In this document: positions 21,251-33,599 of the stretch, one piece after another
Position numbering within the stretch: position 1 is the first letter of the stretch
How the letters are laid out: the number at the start of each line of letters is the position of its first letter
Assembly (NCBI RefSeq): GCF_041260155.1
Contig: NC_091944.1
Coordinates: 12,589,272 to 12,653,271 of the forward strand
DNA from: Ptychodera flava
Taxonomy: Eukaryota > Hemichordata > Enteropneusta > Ptychoderidae
Reading direction: 5' to 3'
Length of the DNA: 64,000 nt
The notes under the pieces: model-generated
Databases searched by the model: none
What the model was told of the DNA's origin: nothing
Seen by the model: the letters and a program-made list of their open reading frames with translations, nothing else
Translations under genes and position numbers: made by a program

Positions 21251-22731
21251 TAGCTCCGCTGTGTTTATGTAGAGAATAACTATTTTTGACACATGTTGAT
21301 GAAGAAGGTGGAAATCTTTGATAGCTCAATGCAGTGGCCAGAAAAAACTGGCTAAAATAAGCTGCAAAAAATACACAATTGAAGATTTCATCATACTTTG
21401 AATATATCACATCGGATCATCCCTAAGAACATGTCAACCAAAGCTATCTGATGAGTAGTTTTTTGAGAATAAAATTTTCTGACCAAAAATGGCAACAATT
21501 GCCCCCAAAAATAAAAATTGCAGATTTCATCATAATTTCAAAAGATCAAATTTAGTTCATCTATAGAAACCTGTATACCAAATTTCACAGCTGTTAGACC
21601 AGTACTTTTTGAGAAACACATTTTTTGACCAAAAATGGGAAAAATTGCCCCCAAAATTCAAAATTGCAGATTTCATCATTATTTCAATAAATATCATTTA
21701 GTTCATCTATAGAAACCTGTATACCAAATTTCAAAGCTATCAGATGAGTAGTTATGGAAATACACATGTTTTGACCAAAAATGGCAAAAATTGCCCCAAA
21801 ATACAAAATTACAGATTTCATCAGAAATTCAATATATATTACTTAGCTCATCTGTAGAAACCTGTATACCAAATTTCAAAGCTATCAGGCCAGTACTCTT
21901 TGAGAAACACATTTTTTGACCAAAAATGGCAAAAATTGCCACAAAATTACAAAATTGCAGATTTCATCATAATTTCAATAAATATCATTAAGGTGATCTG
22001 TAGGAACCTGTATATCAAATTGCAAAGCTATCAGATGAGTAGTTTTGGAAATACACATTTTTTGACCAAAAATGGAAAAAATTGCCCCAAAAATACAAAA
22101 TTGCAGATTTCATCATAATTTCAAAAAATATCATGTAGTTCATCTGTAGGAACCTGTATACCAAATTTCAAAACTATCAGACCAGTACTTTTTGAGCAAT
22201 ACATTTTTTGACCAAAAATGGCAAAAATTGCCTTAAAAATGCAAATTTGCATATTTCTGCACAATTTGAACAAATCTGAAATAGATAACCCTAGGGACAT
22301 ATGTACCAAATATCAAAGCTATCTGACTGGTAGTTTTGAAGAAGAAGATTTTTAAAGTTTTTTTACCAAAAATAACAAAAATTGCCTTAAAAATACAAAT
22401 ATGCAAATTTCACCACGATTTGAACAAATCTTACTGAAGTCACCCTAAGTAAACTGCATATCAAATTTCAAAGCAATCGGACAAGCGGTTTCAGAAAAGA
22501 AGATTTTTTTACCAAAAACACCAAAAAATGCCCCAAAAATACAAATATGCAAATTTCACCACGATTTGAACAAACTTAAGTGAGGTCACCCCAAGTGAAC
22601 TGCATATAAAATTTCAAAGCAATTAGACTTGCAGTTTCAGAGGAGAAGGCAATTGTTGACGGACAACGACGACGGACGACGACGGAAAATCAACCTATTT
22701 GATAAGCTCCGCGTCGCTGACAGCGGAGCTA
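21251..22731 (+). mobile_element. Hairpin-terminated, satellite-bearing element (Helentron/HINE-like), with 12-bp inverted ends
   Basis: The left edge TAGCTCCGCTGT (21251-21262) is the exact reverse complement of the right edge ACAGCGGAGCTA (22720-22731). The body contains about eight degenerate tandem units of roughly 150 bp (recurring TTGACCAAAAATGGCAAAAA, GCAGATTTCATCATAATTTC, ACCAAATTTCAAAGCTATCA). Then comes a GACGGACAACGACGACGG tract, and a terminal hairpin AGCTCCGC...GCGGAGCT followed by CTAAAAA. It is inserted in intron A-B of pseudogene copy 1. Many weak open frames inside are shadows of the repeat. Confidence 0.6.
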
Positions 22732-23093
22732 AAAAGCTATGCAAAAACAAACTCGCAATGCTTCAGGCTGAATTATCTCCGCATATCTTTGAAAATATAA
22801 TTTGTCATAAGGCAGTGTGACTCGTGTAAAATAAAACTTTTAAGTATGGTGTCAGAAATGTTAAGATTGGAGGGACAATTTTTCTCACCACATTTGTTGA
22901 CTACTTATTTTTCCTCAAGCAAAGGATTGTAAAGAAATGACAATTTTCTTCCTTTTTGCAGCACCGTCCATTTGAAGTGAGGAACTGGTCATATTCCATT
23001 TTCTAGAGTGAGTTACACGAGATGGATTGTGACGAATACACGTGATGTGTTCTGAGATGTACAGACTGGCATGAAAACATTTTACATAATAAA

Positions 23094-23442
23094 GGTAATA
23101 TGCGCCTCGAAACTGTAAGAATTAAACTTTTGCTCAAACTTTCCTCAATGAAACTTACGACCATCCTCTTACCAAAGTAAGAATAAAAATCAGAAGTCAC
23201 CATGCAAGCTTTGTTACTAGGGAGACAAATTACTAAGATGTCCCGATATTTTCAAATTAAAATGGCCGCCATCTCTGTGTTAACTCTATTGGGAAAAATA
23301 AAATCTTCGATTTTCGAAAAACTAAGACGGTGAAAACTTTTCTCTCACTAAGAGCTTAAAATCAGCCTCCACAAGTAATAGGTCAGAAGAGAATTCATAA
23401 AATTTGAAAGAGAGAATTTATGTCCCCGAGGTACGGTCTACC
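23094..23442 (-). mobile_element. TTAA MITE (family 1), intronic copy 1
   Basis: Ends GGTAATATGCGCCTCG and, inverted, CGAGGTACGGTCTACC. The right flank is TTAA (23443-23446); the left flank is degenerate (ATAA). The body shares GCCGCCATCTCTGTGTTAAC and AAACTAAGACGGTGAAAACT with 32478-32812, 39482-39616 and, inverted, 26968-27313. Consistent with a non-autonomous piggyBac-type element by its TTAA target; no transposase is present. Confidence 0.7.
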
Positions 23443-24208
23443 TTAATGTAAAACAATTATCAAATTTCAAATTAATTTTTTTAATCAAATATATACTCAC
23501 GAAGCTATCGGGCGATATTGTGTCATACTGGCTACTGTCAATGTAGAAAATCAGTTCAATACGTTCGTAGATTGTGCGAGCCTAGTAGACCTGAAAGGAT
23601 TTAGGCGGAGAAGCTCCTTCCAATTGTGACTGTATATTAGTTAATTCATCGACACATGAAATTCCAAATACAACCAGCCTGTTAGCTAGCGCGAGATTCC
23701 ATAGACATCGCTTGAAACGAAAACGCACGATCCATCATCTTCGCTTCCACTTCCGCCTGATCGTCTATTTACAGCACTGCCATCATCCAGCAAAACTGCC
23801 ATTAACGCAACTGTAAACTTCATCTTCCTATTAGCAAAACCAATTCTGCGAGAAAAAAATGTTTTTCATTTACAGACTACTATGAAGTGTTATGTCGATG
23901 GCTTCAAACTCTTTTGAACACTTATAATGGGTGCGAAATTCGGAAGTTTCAAGAATCAACACACCAAACTTTATTTAGATTTCACAGGTTCATATTCGCT
24001 TTTTTCTTATAAAGATTAGCTGATTACACTACACAAATCTTCACATTCTTCATTGTTAGCTAAGTAGGCGTTTTCTTCTTCCCGTAATCTAAATTTAAAA
24101 ATTGACCTTTAGCATTGGGCCAATGAAGCACACCCGAATCATTTCTAACAGTCAAAACCGGCGTCTGCGGTTCCTTGAAAATACGCACTTTTTTAAGTTG
24201 AATTTTAT

Positions 24209-24849
24209 CACAGACAAATAGAAAGGAAGATTAGCAACGGGTATTGTTCATGGTGTGAAGCGGCTACGTAACCCCTTCATGTACTCCTCGCCTCAGGTAG
24301 CTCTGGACTATCTTTTTCCGATGAGTGCCGACCATGCACCTTTCGGTAGTTTCCGGATTTTCGCCAATTTTTAAGCGAAAGTATGTTAGGCAAAGTTTGT
24401 GTTGTTGTTGTCGTGTGGTGCCGAGCGGAATTGGCATGCTGGTGAAAACGGGAAAGTTTTGAGCTTCAGGGAGGTGAGTTTAACCATTTTAAAAATCCTC
24501 TCACATTTTTATGAATATATGATGACTGTTTTTTAATCAAATTTGAAAGTCTTTTATTGATACTGTCAGATTTTACTCAATGGTTTACGGTCAGTCGTAT
24601 CGTCTTTTACAAGTTCGTCATGGGAGGAAATGTTTTGATTGGCGTGAAGCAGTGTTTCTGCCCTGATAGCACACAAAGTAAGTATAGTTGCTACGCGACA
24701 GGTAGCAGATGCCATCTCGAGCTACTTTTCGCATATTATCAACCAAAACATCAAACACCTGTGAAGCTCATTTTAATATCGAGTTTATCGAGACGACCAT
24801 GAATCAAATGGCGTGCCGCGTTGATAGCCTGTCTTTCTATTTGTCTGTG
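24209..24849. mobile_element. 641-bp DNA transposon/MITE with CACAGACAAATAG ends and 7-bp TSD
   Basis: Terminal inverted repeats of 17 bp: CACAGACAAATAGAAAG (24209-24225) and CTTTCTATTTGTCTGTG (24833-24849), flanked by the direct repeat ATTTTAT (24202-24208 and 24850-24856). The paralogous positions in units 2 (about 33570) and 3 (about 40380) lack it, so it inserted after the unit duplication. The interior holds a donor-like GGAG|GTGAGT near 24472 but no recognisable protein. The CA...TG ends and 7-8-bp target suggest a hAT- or Mutator-like origin. Confidence 0.75.
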
Positions 24850-26707
24850 ATTTTATTAAAGAGTATGGACCTTGTTTTTGTTTTATAGTCACATCTTTGT
24901 TTTCAAAGACCTCAAAATATCAGATGGAAAAATGCATCTCATGCTCAGTGTTGTGCATGGAATATTTACCAGCGTAAATGTATACTGAAAGTCGAGTCAT
25001 GCGCAGGTATTTTGGGTCATTTTGAGAGGGAAAAATTAATGTGACAGACTGGTTTCGTAAATGATTGTCCCGCTAAGTGACTAGGTTTCGTCTTTTATTA
25101 TCAAACAACAAGAAGATATGAATTGCCATCACATTTTTCATTGGGGCCGCCAACTGCAGTGGTAAATTTAATCAACTTTAAAAAATCATCACAAAACATA
25201 TTTCGAAGGGCGATATATTGATTTTACATATTTTTGACCTTGTCAGTAACTTTGGACGGAAAAGAAGAGTTGTTCGTAACTGCCCTCCAACTAGCATAAG
25301 CGGAAAATATGCCCTCCGGCCCACTGAATTATGAGGCCGACTGCCCTCCAGTATCGACGGTCTGCTCGCTCCCCGATTCCCACAATAGTTCAAGCTCCCC
25401 ACTGTCCACTCCCATCACTGAAATTCCCCATTGCCTACTAGATGTACATATTCCCACATTGCGCAACTAGTATCTATTTCCTAGACGTGCGTGCGTGTGG
25501 CAACCAAGATCAACGCAAAACTGGGCAAGAAAAAAATCATTTCAACCTTCGGACATTACTCCCCTCTAAGTTAGGTGCTTAATCTTCCCTAAAATTCTGT
25601 AAACGACGGCATTCCCCTGTCTCTACCTATTTTCAGGTATCTATTACCAGAAATTTTCTCCCTGCCCTCTGTAAAAACTGAAATTTCTTCGACTCCCTCT
25701 GTAAATAGTGACTTTTTCTCAAGCCCACTGATTAGTTTTAAAATTCGCCAGCCCGCTGAAAACCAATTACACCGGTTAGTACGAACAGTTGCGTTGGGGG
25801 CACCTGTTTTTCAGCATGTTCAAGGGGTCCATCTTCCTCTAAAATGATTACGAAATTGAAAAATAATGCTGAAACACAATGTCTTTTCTCCTAGCATGTC
25901 TTCATGTTGCGCTGTGGTGATGAAGAAGACATATCCTACTTCAGAAAAGTAAAAGAGAGAGTCCGCTGAAAGTAAAACATCAACAAATATAACGCACTTT
26001 CTATGATTCAGGATGTAAATCTTACTATTACGTTTTATAATCCGCTGTGTCTAATAAAACGAGACATTGCGACACAAGCGTGGGAAATCTCCCTACCTGT
26101 ACATGTACTGCAGCTTCACTATGGTTTGTCTCTGTCTTCGGGGCCAGTCTCTATAAATTTAAACCTCCGATCAGAGTGTGTCCTGTTACAATGATATCTC
26201 GTCTTTATAGTCTTGAAAGGTAATTGTAATTACCAACCATCAAGACATAGAACCATACGGTGTATAGGATCCAAATTAATCGAAATAATTATAATGTTGA
26301 ATTTTGATTAATTGGAATTATCAGTGATTGAACCTCCATGAATAGACCAATACCCGCGCCAAGTCCCAAGAAAGGTTTGGCAGTAAGTAATGTTTTTTTA
26401 TTTCCTTCTATACCTGACGCACAATAAGCGAATGGACACCCATTTAATATTCAGAGTGAATTTCTAGAACTTTGTAACCGCGAAAGTTTGGATTTTACGT
26501 GCGGGTATGCATGTCTCTGAAAAGTTAATTGTTATCGACCATTATGTTCTACCGAAACATAAAACGTAACTTTGTGTGTGGCCATACTGCTATCTGACGA
26601 AACAAAGTCTTTGAGAAGCAGAATTGTGTGATCCGAGTATTTCCTTAGTTTCAATGTTTATATGTGTACACATGCGAATATAATGCCCCTTCATCTGCAT
26701 GTTTTGT

Positions 26708-26935
26708 CATGAACACGATGGGAACTATTTTGGGATAATTGGATGGTGGATGGTAAAGTAATATTGATTTAATCTACAAATGTGATCTCGTCTGCTTTCC
26801 TTTTTACATTAGACACTTGGTTTTATAAGAAATTTGTATTATTGCAACATTAAACTATCTGGTACCTAAAACTTTTGAGAAATTTAAAGATAATGAAAAT
26901 CCAATTATCCTAAAATAGTTCCAATCGTGTTCATG
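26708..26935. mobile_element. MITE with 36-bp inverted ends (unit 1)
   Basis: Left end CATGAACACGATGGGAACTA... (26708-26743) and right end complementary (26900-26935, ending ...CCAATCGTGTTCATG) pair over 36 bases with very few mismatches. The unit 2 counterpart is at 35432-35659. In unit 3 this place is replaced by unrelated sequence from about 42068. The outer MITE at 10806-11084 has related ends. Confidence 0.7.
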
Positions 26936-26967
26936 CAACATTTATTGCAAAGGTCCTTCTAAATTAA

Positions 26968-27313
26968 GGTAGAATGCGCCTCGGGGAGAGATATTCGGAC
27001 CCTCAAACTTTTACAGTTCTCTTCTGATATACCACGTGTGACGGTTCATTGAACCTCTAGGTAAAAGAACTTTTCACCGCCTTAGTTTTACGAAATTCGA
27101 AAATTTATTTTTCTCAATAGCGATAACACCGGGATGGCGGTCATTTTAAATTTTAAATATCGGTAGATCTTGGGTTCTTTGTTTCTCTAGTACCAAAATT
27201 TTCACGGCGACCCCGATTTTTATTCTTGATTTTGAACGGGAGTGGTTTTAAAGATTTCTTAAGGAAAGTTTGAGCAAATGTTTCAGTCTTTCACTTTCGA
27301 GGCGCATACTACC
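26968..27313 (+). mobile_element. TTAA MITE (family 1), complete, unit 1 upstream
   Basis: Perfect TTAA on both sides (26964-26967 and 27314-27317). Terminal inverted repeats are GGTAGAATGCGCCTCG and CGAGGCGCATACTACC. 346 bp, no coding capacity. Orthologous copies: 35692-36040 (unit 2) and a truncated 42534-42840 (unit 3). The intronic copies (23094, 32478, 39482) lie in the opposite orientation. Confidence 0.8.
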
Positions 27314-29041
27314 TTAAACGCCAAAGGAAAGAGGTAAAACATTTAAATAAATAAACACGGATTTAAGATGTTCGATTATCTTATGTAGGCACAGAAAAAT
27401 GCCTACCGTGATGAATATGTGTGCTTTTTAAAGAGTGAAAGCCACAGAATCTATTGAGTGGCTTTTCTTTAAATTACTCCAAAAACCGAACTGCATATCA
27501 CTGAATTGAATATCTAAACCACTTACAATGCCTGTATATAACAGTGTATCATGATAAGCGATAATCGTTACGAATCTTCAATACCGGTGACCTGCATATT
27601 TAAAAGTTAGTTTCTGTCAATTTAATTGAGTATTGGCAATAAATTGAATCATAGATGTTATATTCAATAGATTAAAAGTTCTTTTGTATTCGACTACAAT
27701 GTATAGATTGGTGAACGAAAGAAAATCCCAATTTTAGATTATTTTCCTGTTGAAGTTTCATACATTACAGTGTTCGGAAAGAAAGTGTACTGCGATGAGT
27801 TGATTTTGTGAAAGGCTCGAAAATCTATGATGCAGATCACTGCAGCAAAACATTAAAATCAGTGTTCATATCTTCATTTCGGTTTCCATTTATAGTCACT
27901 GATCGAACACGAGTGGTGGTGGGAATTAAGCGTGTCCTCATCCAGTTTAAACTAACAACTTTTTTCGTATTCGGATCGAAGTGTTGTCCAAATCACACAA
28001 CACACCTGAAGTTATTCACATTTATTCAAGGCCTGACAAGTATACAATAATGACAGAACTATTGATTTTTTTATCATCAATATTCATAATAATAAATATA
28101 TTAATAATAGGGTCTGTACTTTAAGTACGTGAATTGGGCTGAATGCTAATCGTCATTCAGGATTTGAGTGCTGTAGGGTACCTTTGTAAGTATACAATAA
28201 TAATAGAAATATTAAATTTTATTAATATAACTGATAACACCTTGTCCCCCTGTGGTTTTGCAGTATAAGTAGATGCTGTATAGGATCAAAGTCCCTCCAC
28301 ACACTGCAGGGACTGTGATAGAATATACAATATATAGAACCAATGAATTTCATTAGTTTAAAATGTTCAATTTAATTTTATTAATCATCGTTGATTCCTA
28401 TTTATTGAATTCATATTGAAACCACACCTTGAGTAAGCAGATGAAAACCCCTTGTTTTCACAACGAATATATGGGCGGGGCAAAGGATTTCCCAGCAGCA
28501 AGGTCCCAGTCATGATGTTCCTGGACGTTCATCTTCTCGAAATAAAAGGATTATGTTATAAAATCTCATTAATACTGCCGTTATAGTCTTGACTTTGATT
28601 CCCGGTAACATTATCACTTCATTTCAAAAGAATCAAGTAAATTATTGGTAAGTATTTTTAGGAACAGACCAGGACGATGTGTGCGTGCAAGTATCACAAA
28701 AATGTGTGATGACGATAGGGTATACAAGCTGAAGTTATCCCCCAGCCCGAAAGAAATCTAAATCAAGATAAAAACTGTTATTCCATTAATATTTTATTCT
28801 ACTGTTTGTAAATTGGTTAAGCAACTATAAACGCTCACTGATGTGCAAGACATGCGTTAAATGTTTGCAGTGATCCATTCTTTGAGAACAAAATAAGCAG
28901 CTAAGAGTATGTATGTATCTATTTAAATGTCTGGTTAGATGAAGACGCGGAAAACGAGATTCAGAGTGAATTCTTGCATCGGTCGATGACTTTTCTTGTC
29001 GTGTCCATCGAAAGTCCATGGTTAACAATCTTCAGTGAGTG

Positions 29042-32000
29042 TTAATTGTTCAGTAATGGTGGCGTAAAATCCTTGCAGTAAAAGGTATCCTTATTGGCGT
29101 TGGAATGGCAGAAACCAACCAGTCCAGTGTACGATACGGGCAATGGTGAGTTCCAGTATATGCCATCAAGCTTTGGTGGGCAATCCTGCAGTATTTAAAA
29201 GCAGATGCACAATTATGAAAGGCTTCTGGTGTAATATCGGCAATGAGGACATTTTTATTGCGATTATATATGGAAAAGGAGAGATAAACCCTTTCTGGGC
29301 AAGATATATCATGTTTGTACACTTTTAGAGTGACCGTTTTGGGTCAATAAAGTCGCTATACTCAATTGCAGTACGGTAATGCTTTCGTTCGCAACTAAAA
29401 CGATTTTTTTTCCGATTTTGGTCGAGTTTCAATTTCAAAATATCAACCACTGCATTGGAGAATTAGAGGGGCTAGTGCTGGAATCAAAAATTGAATCTAA
29501 AAATTGTCTTCTCGGTCCTAATTGTGAGATTACATTGAAATCTATCACATCTAATGAAAGGAGCATGCATAATTTTCTCATATCAATATCCCGTCAAAAT
29601 ATGACAAACAAAAACAAACGTCTTTGGTACAGTATTTGGACTTACCATGTCAGAACAGAGTTTTTTCATCGCTTTTAAATCTTTGTAATAGTATATTGTA
29701 CAGTTTCGGCAGCCATCGAGGTCGTCAGCATCTAAGATCTTGTCGCCCTGAATTGTCAAGTGGAAAACACTGCTAAGAAAGGCTAAACCAAATCCCTAAG
29801 GTGGCGTTGTACGTAACACAGCGTATTAACATTTTGCTGACTCGATACATTCCATTTTCGTAATAATATGCAAACCCGAGATAAGAATATTGGTTAGGTT
29901 CACCTTTTAGCTTGTCAAGCAGTCGTAAGTTTGGTGAAGAAGAAGAAGTGTAAATGAATGCAAATCATCCTGTTTCCTGAGTTATCTTTTCTCCCGATAT
30001 CAAGATTCCAAAACAATTTGACTTCTTGATGCACATTATGTTCTCGAAATACTATATATCAAAATCAGGAAAGTTCATTAATAGCGCTAATTGAAATTTA
30101 TCAACATGGCACTGATAAATGTCATTATTCACTGATAAAGTAATGAGAGCGAAACGCCTGCACCAAGTTACACGAAATTTTATGAACCATTTCTCGGTAT
30201 ACCAGCCTTAATTACGAAAATTAATAATGTACGCAAATCAGCAGTTAATTGATATGATATGATACTGCTACATATCTTTACAGGCCATTACACTATTGGA
30301 GGAAAAACATACATACCGCGTTTCATTAATTTGATTCAGCGCGTCTACACATATTACACTTATTATGAAAATTCATCACATTTGCAAATTAGCAATTAAT
30401 TGACTTGATGCTTCTTAATTTACAGAGTATTATGGTACTGTGAGCTTAACATATGTACCATGATACTGTTACATAACATTGCACGTCATTACACTACTGA
30501 AAGATTTACATCCATATCACGTTGAACCAAATTTGATGCAACATTTATAGACATTTCATACTAATTATGAAAGTTCATCAAATATGCAAACTAGCAATCA
30601 ATTGACATGATACTTCTTCAAGACTTCATGCAGTATTACCATACTCAAAGGTCCACATCTGTACCATGTTTCATTAAATTTGATACAGCATATCCTGAAA
30701 TATCACTCTAATCAAGAACGTTCACTTCATATGCAAATTACAACTTTAGTAACATGACACAGATAAACGTCTTTATTCACTATTAAAGCAATGTGAGCTC
30801 AACATCTGCACCAAGTTTCATAAAAGTTGTTGAACTATTTCTTGATTAATCAGCCTAATATGCCTAATTGACAAGAAACTGCTACATATTCTTTGCACGC
30901 CATCAGACTACTGAAAATATGTAAATTAGCAATTAATTGAAATGATACTCCTTAATGTGTTCACTTAGTATTACAATACTGACATCAACATTTGCACCAT
31001 GTTTCATAAAATTTAAAGCAGTATATCTGGAGATGGCCCACTAATTAGGAAAAGTAATGAAATATGCAAATTAGCAATTAATTACCATGATACTGCTAAG
31101 TGTCTTTGTATGCTATTGCAGGACTGTGTGCTGAAGATTTGTACCATTTGTTTCATTAAATCTGTTGCAGTATTTCTAGACATCACCCAATTAAAAAAAA
31201 TCATCAAATATGCAAATTAGCAATTAATTGATGCAATACTGACATATGTCATTATGTGATATTTGAACTCTGTGAAAAACATCTGCACAAAGTTTCATCA
31301 AATTTGGCACAGTCGTACCAGAAACAGCGCTCTAATCATGAATTATGCAAATTAGCACTAATTATGCATGCCACACCAATATAAATGGACCTGCATATGT
31401 ATGCCATAGTGTAGTATCCTTGTACCAAGCTTAAAAAGAATTGGCACAGGCATATCTGAGATATCTGCATTCATGAGCCCTATGCATGGACATAGCATTA
31501 ATATTAATACCATCCTTGAACCCCTGTGGATGAATCCTGGCAACCCTGTGGATGGATATCAAATACAGGAAAGAAAACGGCCGTCACACAGCCATTTTTG
31601 ATCAGATCATTACGAAAATTGGCGTGCATATATATGATATAGAGGTAAATATATGTACCAACTTTCAATGCAATCATGCCCGGCATCACTGAGAAATTTA
31701 CGTGAACGGACGCACAGTCGTCAAATATAGGAAACAAAATGGCCGCCACGCAGTCATTTTAGACCGGATCAAAACAAAAATCAATGTGCATATGTATAAC
31801 ATATGGAGTAATCCATGTACCAAGTTTGAATGGAATCGCACCTAGCATCACTGAGAAATTTGCGTGAACATACGCACCGACATCAAATACAGGAAACAAA
31901 ATGGCCGTCAAGCGGCCATATTTGATCGGATCACAAAACAAATTGAGGTGCATATGCATGTATGACATAGGTAATAATCCTTGTACCAAGTTTGAATGAA

Positions 32001-33192
32001 ATCGCTCCAGGCATATCTGAGATATCTGCATGAACGGACGGACGCACGGACGGAAGCACGGACGTGACCAAACCGATAAGTCCCCCCCCCCCCCGAACGG
32101 TGTCCGTGGGGACTAAAAACTACGCAAAAGAAACTGGCAATGCTTCAGGCTTAATTATCTCCGCATATCTTTGAAAACTTTAATTTGCCTTATGGCAGCG
32201 TGACCCGCGTAAATTCAAACTTTTACGATATAGTGTATGAAATTTTAAGATTGGAGCGACAATTTTTCTCACCACGTTTGTTGACTGCTCATTGTTTCCT
32301 CGAGCAAAGAATTGTAAAGAAATGACGATTTTCTTCAGCTTTGCATCATCATCCACTTTGAAGTGAGAAACTGGTCATCTTCCATTTTCCAGTGCTAGTT
32401 ACACCAGATGGTGACAAACAAACACGCGTCATGTGTTCTGAGATGTACTGACTGGTAGCATGAAAATATGTTACACATTAAGTGAAAGACTTAAACTTTG
32501 CTCAAACATTCATCAATTAAACTTTCAACAATTCTCTTACCAAAGCAAGAATAAAAATCAGGGATCACCGTGTAAATTCTGGTACTACGGAGACAAATTA
32601 CCTATGATTTCCCGAGATTTTGAAATTCAAAACGGCCGCCATCCCTGTGTTAACCCTATGGGGAAATTCAAATGTTTGATTTTCGAAAAACAAAGACGGT
32701 GAAAACTTTTCTTTTGTCAAGAGCTTAGAAATGAAGCTCCATAAGTGATAGGTCAGAAGAGAATTGATAAAATTTGAAAGTTTGAATTTCTATTCCCGAG
32801 GCGCGTTCTAACTTAAAAAAAAATCGGCAAATGTCATATCATTTTTTTAAAATCAAATATATACTCACGAAGCTATCCGGCGATATTGTGTCATACTGGC
32901 TGCTGTCAATGGTGAAAATCAGACCGATACGTTCGTTCAGTACGCGTGTCTGGTAGATTTTAGAGGAATAGGATGGAGAGACTCCTTCCAATTGTGACTG
33001 TATGTCAGTTAATTCCTCGTCACATGGAATTCCAAATACAACCAGCCTGTTAGATAGCGCAAGATTTCCATAGATATCGGCTGAAACGAAAACGCATGAT
33101 CCATCGTCTGTGCTTCCACTTCCGCCTGATCGTCTATTGACAGCACTGCCAACAGCCAGCAAAACTGCCATTAACGCAACTGTAAACTTCAT
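29042..33192 (-). CDS. Small secreted protein, array copy 2 (unknown family)
   Basis: Function unknown. Exon A 33192-32869 (108 codons) has a signal peptide (MKFTVALMAVLLAVGSA) and a Gly/Ser-rich stretch. A domain with two Cys follows (GSCVFVSADIYGN, FGIPCDEELTD) and ends ...SSQYDTISPDSF at a GTGAGT donor (phase 0). Exon B 29772-29646 (127 bases) encodes FHLTIQGDKILDADDLDG then CRNCTIYYYKDLKAMKKLC, ending at GTAAG in phase 0. Exon C 29185-29042 (47 codons plus stop) encodes DCPPKLDGIYWNSPLPVSYT...FYCKDFTPPLLNN. B-C phases agree. A-B do not (B needs one leading base), so a further small exon in the 3.1-kb intron is likely. A minus-strand AATAAA lies at 28798-28793, about 245 bases past the stop. 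I expect an extracellular, disulphide-bonded protein. Confidence 0.65.
29815..30065. repeat. Repeat R copy, unit 2 intron
   Basis: Matches 38885-39150 nearly base for base and 20150-20470 less closely. It ends where the hairpin-terminated element begins (about 30066), which the unit 3 comparison fixes as an insertion point. Confidence 0.6.
30066..32117 (+). mobile_element. Large hairpin-terminated, satellite-bearing element (Helentron/HINE-like)
   Basis: Absent from the unit 3 intron. The body has many degenerate tandem units of about 150-170 bp (ATGCAAATTAGCAATTAATT and TGCACCATGTTTCATAAA recur). The last third changes to units containing AAAATGGCCGCCACGCAGTC. It ends in a GGACGGACGCACGGACGG tract, a C14 run and a hairpin AGTCCCC...GGGGACT followed by CTAAAAA. 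No transposase or Rep/helicase frame is seen. Compare 21251-22731: different sequence, same design, same right-hand insertion point in the paralogous intron. Confidence 0.6.
32478..32812 (-). mobile_element. TTAA MITE (family 1), intronic copy 2, worn left end
   Basis: The right end CGAGGCGCGTTCTAAC is followed by TTAA (32813-32816). The body matches 23094-23442 (AAGACGGTGAAAACTTTTCT, CGGCCGCCATCCCTGTGTTA). The left inverted end is degraded near 32478. Confidence 0.65.
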
Positions 33193-33599
33193 CTTCCTAT
33201 TAGCGAAACCAATTCTGAGAGAAACAAGAATGTTTTTCATTTACAGACTGCTTTGAAATGTCACGTCGATGGCTTTATACTCTTTTGAACACTTACAAGT
33301 GGGTGTGGTTTTTTTAAAATGTCAAGAATCAACACATACCGAACTTTTATTCAGACTTCCCAGGTTCATATTGGCTTTGCTAACTAATCAAGATTACCTG
33401 ATTACACTAAACAAATCTTCACATTTTTCATTGTCAATTAAGTAGCCGTTTGCTTCCCCGTAATATAATTTAAAATTGACCATTAACATTGTGCCGATGA
33501 AGAAGACCCGAATCATTTATTATAGTCAAAACCGGCGTCTGCGGTTCCTTGAAATTATGCTCTTCTTTTAAGTTCAATAATTGACTGAAAAGGGTATGG

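Larger units (their letters stand above)
19967..23823 (-). pseudogene. Secreted-protein gene, array copy 1 (broken)
   Basis: Paralogue of the genes at 29042-33192 and 38128-39996. Exon A (23823-23501) begins with the same MKFTVALMAVLL start, but the signal-peptide core reads LLDDGSAV instead of LLAVGSAV. A one-base deletion after VYG shifts the frame to a stop within three codons; the exon is 323 instead of 324 bases. Exon B (20093-19967, 127 bases) is intact (GDKIVDADDLDGCRNC) and ends in a GTAAG donor. Exon C, expected near 19.4 kb, is absent: homology to the other units breaks off at 19608. The copy therefore lacks a usable secretion signal, frame and C-terminus. Its intron carries repeat R, a hairpin-ended element and a TTAA MITE. 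Confidence 0.75.
24890..28620. repeat. Upstream/intergenic segment of array unit 1
   Basis: Collinear with 33600-37350 (very high identity, many runs of 100 bases nearly unchanged) and with 40390-43570. It lies 5' of exon A and holds no protein frame conserved among the three copies. Conserved structures include paired short hairpins near 27385-27472 (GTAGGCA...TGCCTAC, then AAAGCCAC...GTGGCTTT) and two MITEs (26708-26935, 26968-27313). Short frames such as those near 25.3 and 27.9 kb differ by indels between units and are not genes. Confidence 0.75.

Noticed and set aside
21251-22731. Regular spacing considered as a CRISPR-like array
   Set aside because: Units are long, diverged and contiguous, with no short direct repeats or unique spacers; eukaryotic context.
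25178-25402. Frames repeated in the array spacers (also near 34.1, 40.8 kb)
   Set aside because: Indels between units break the frame differently each time, so there is no coding constraint.
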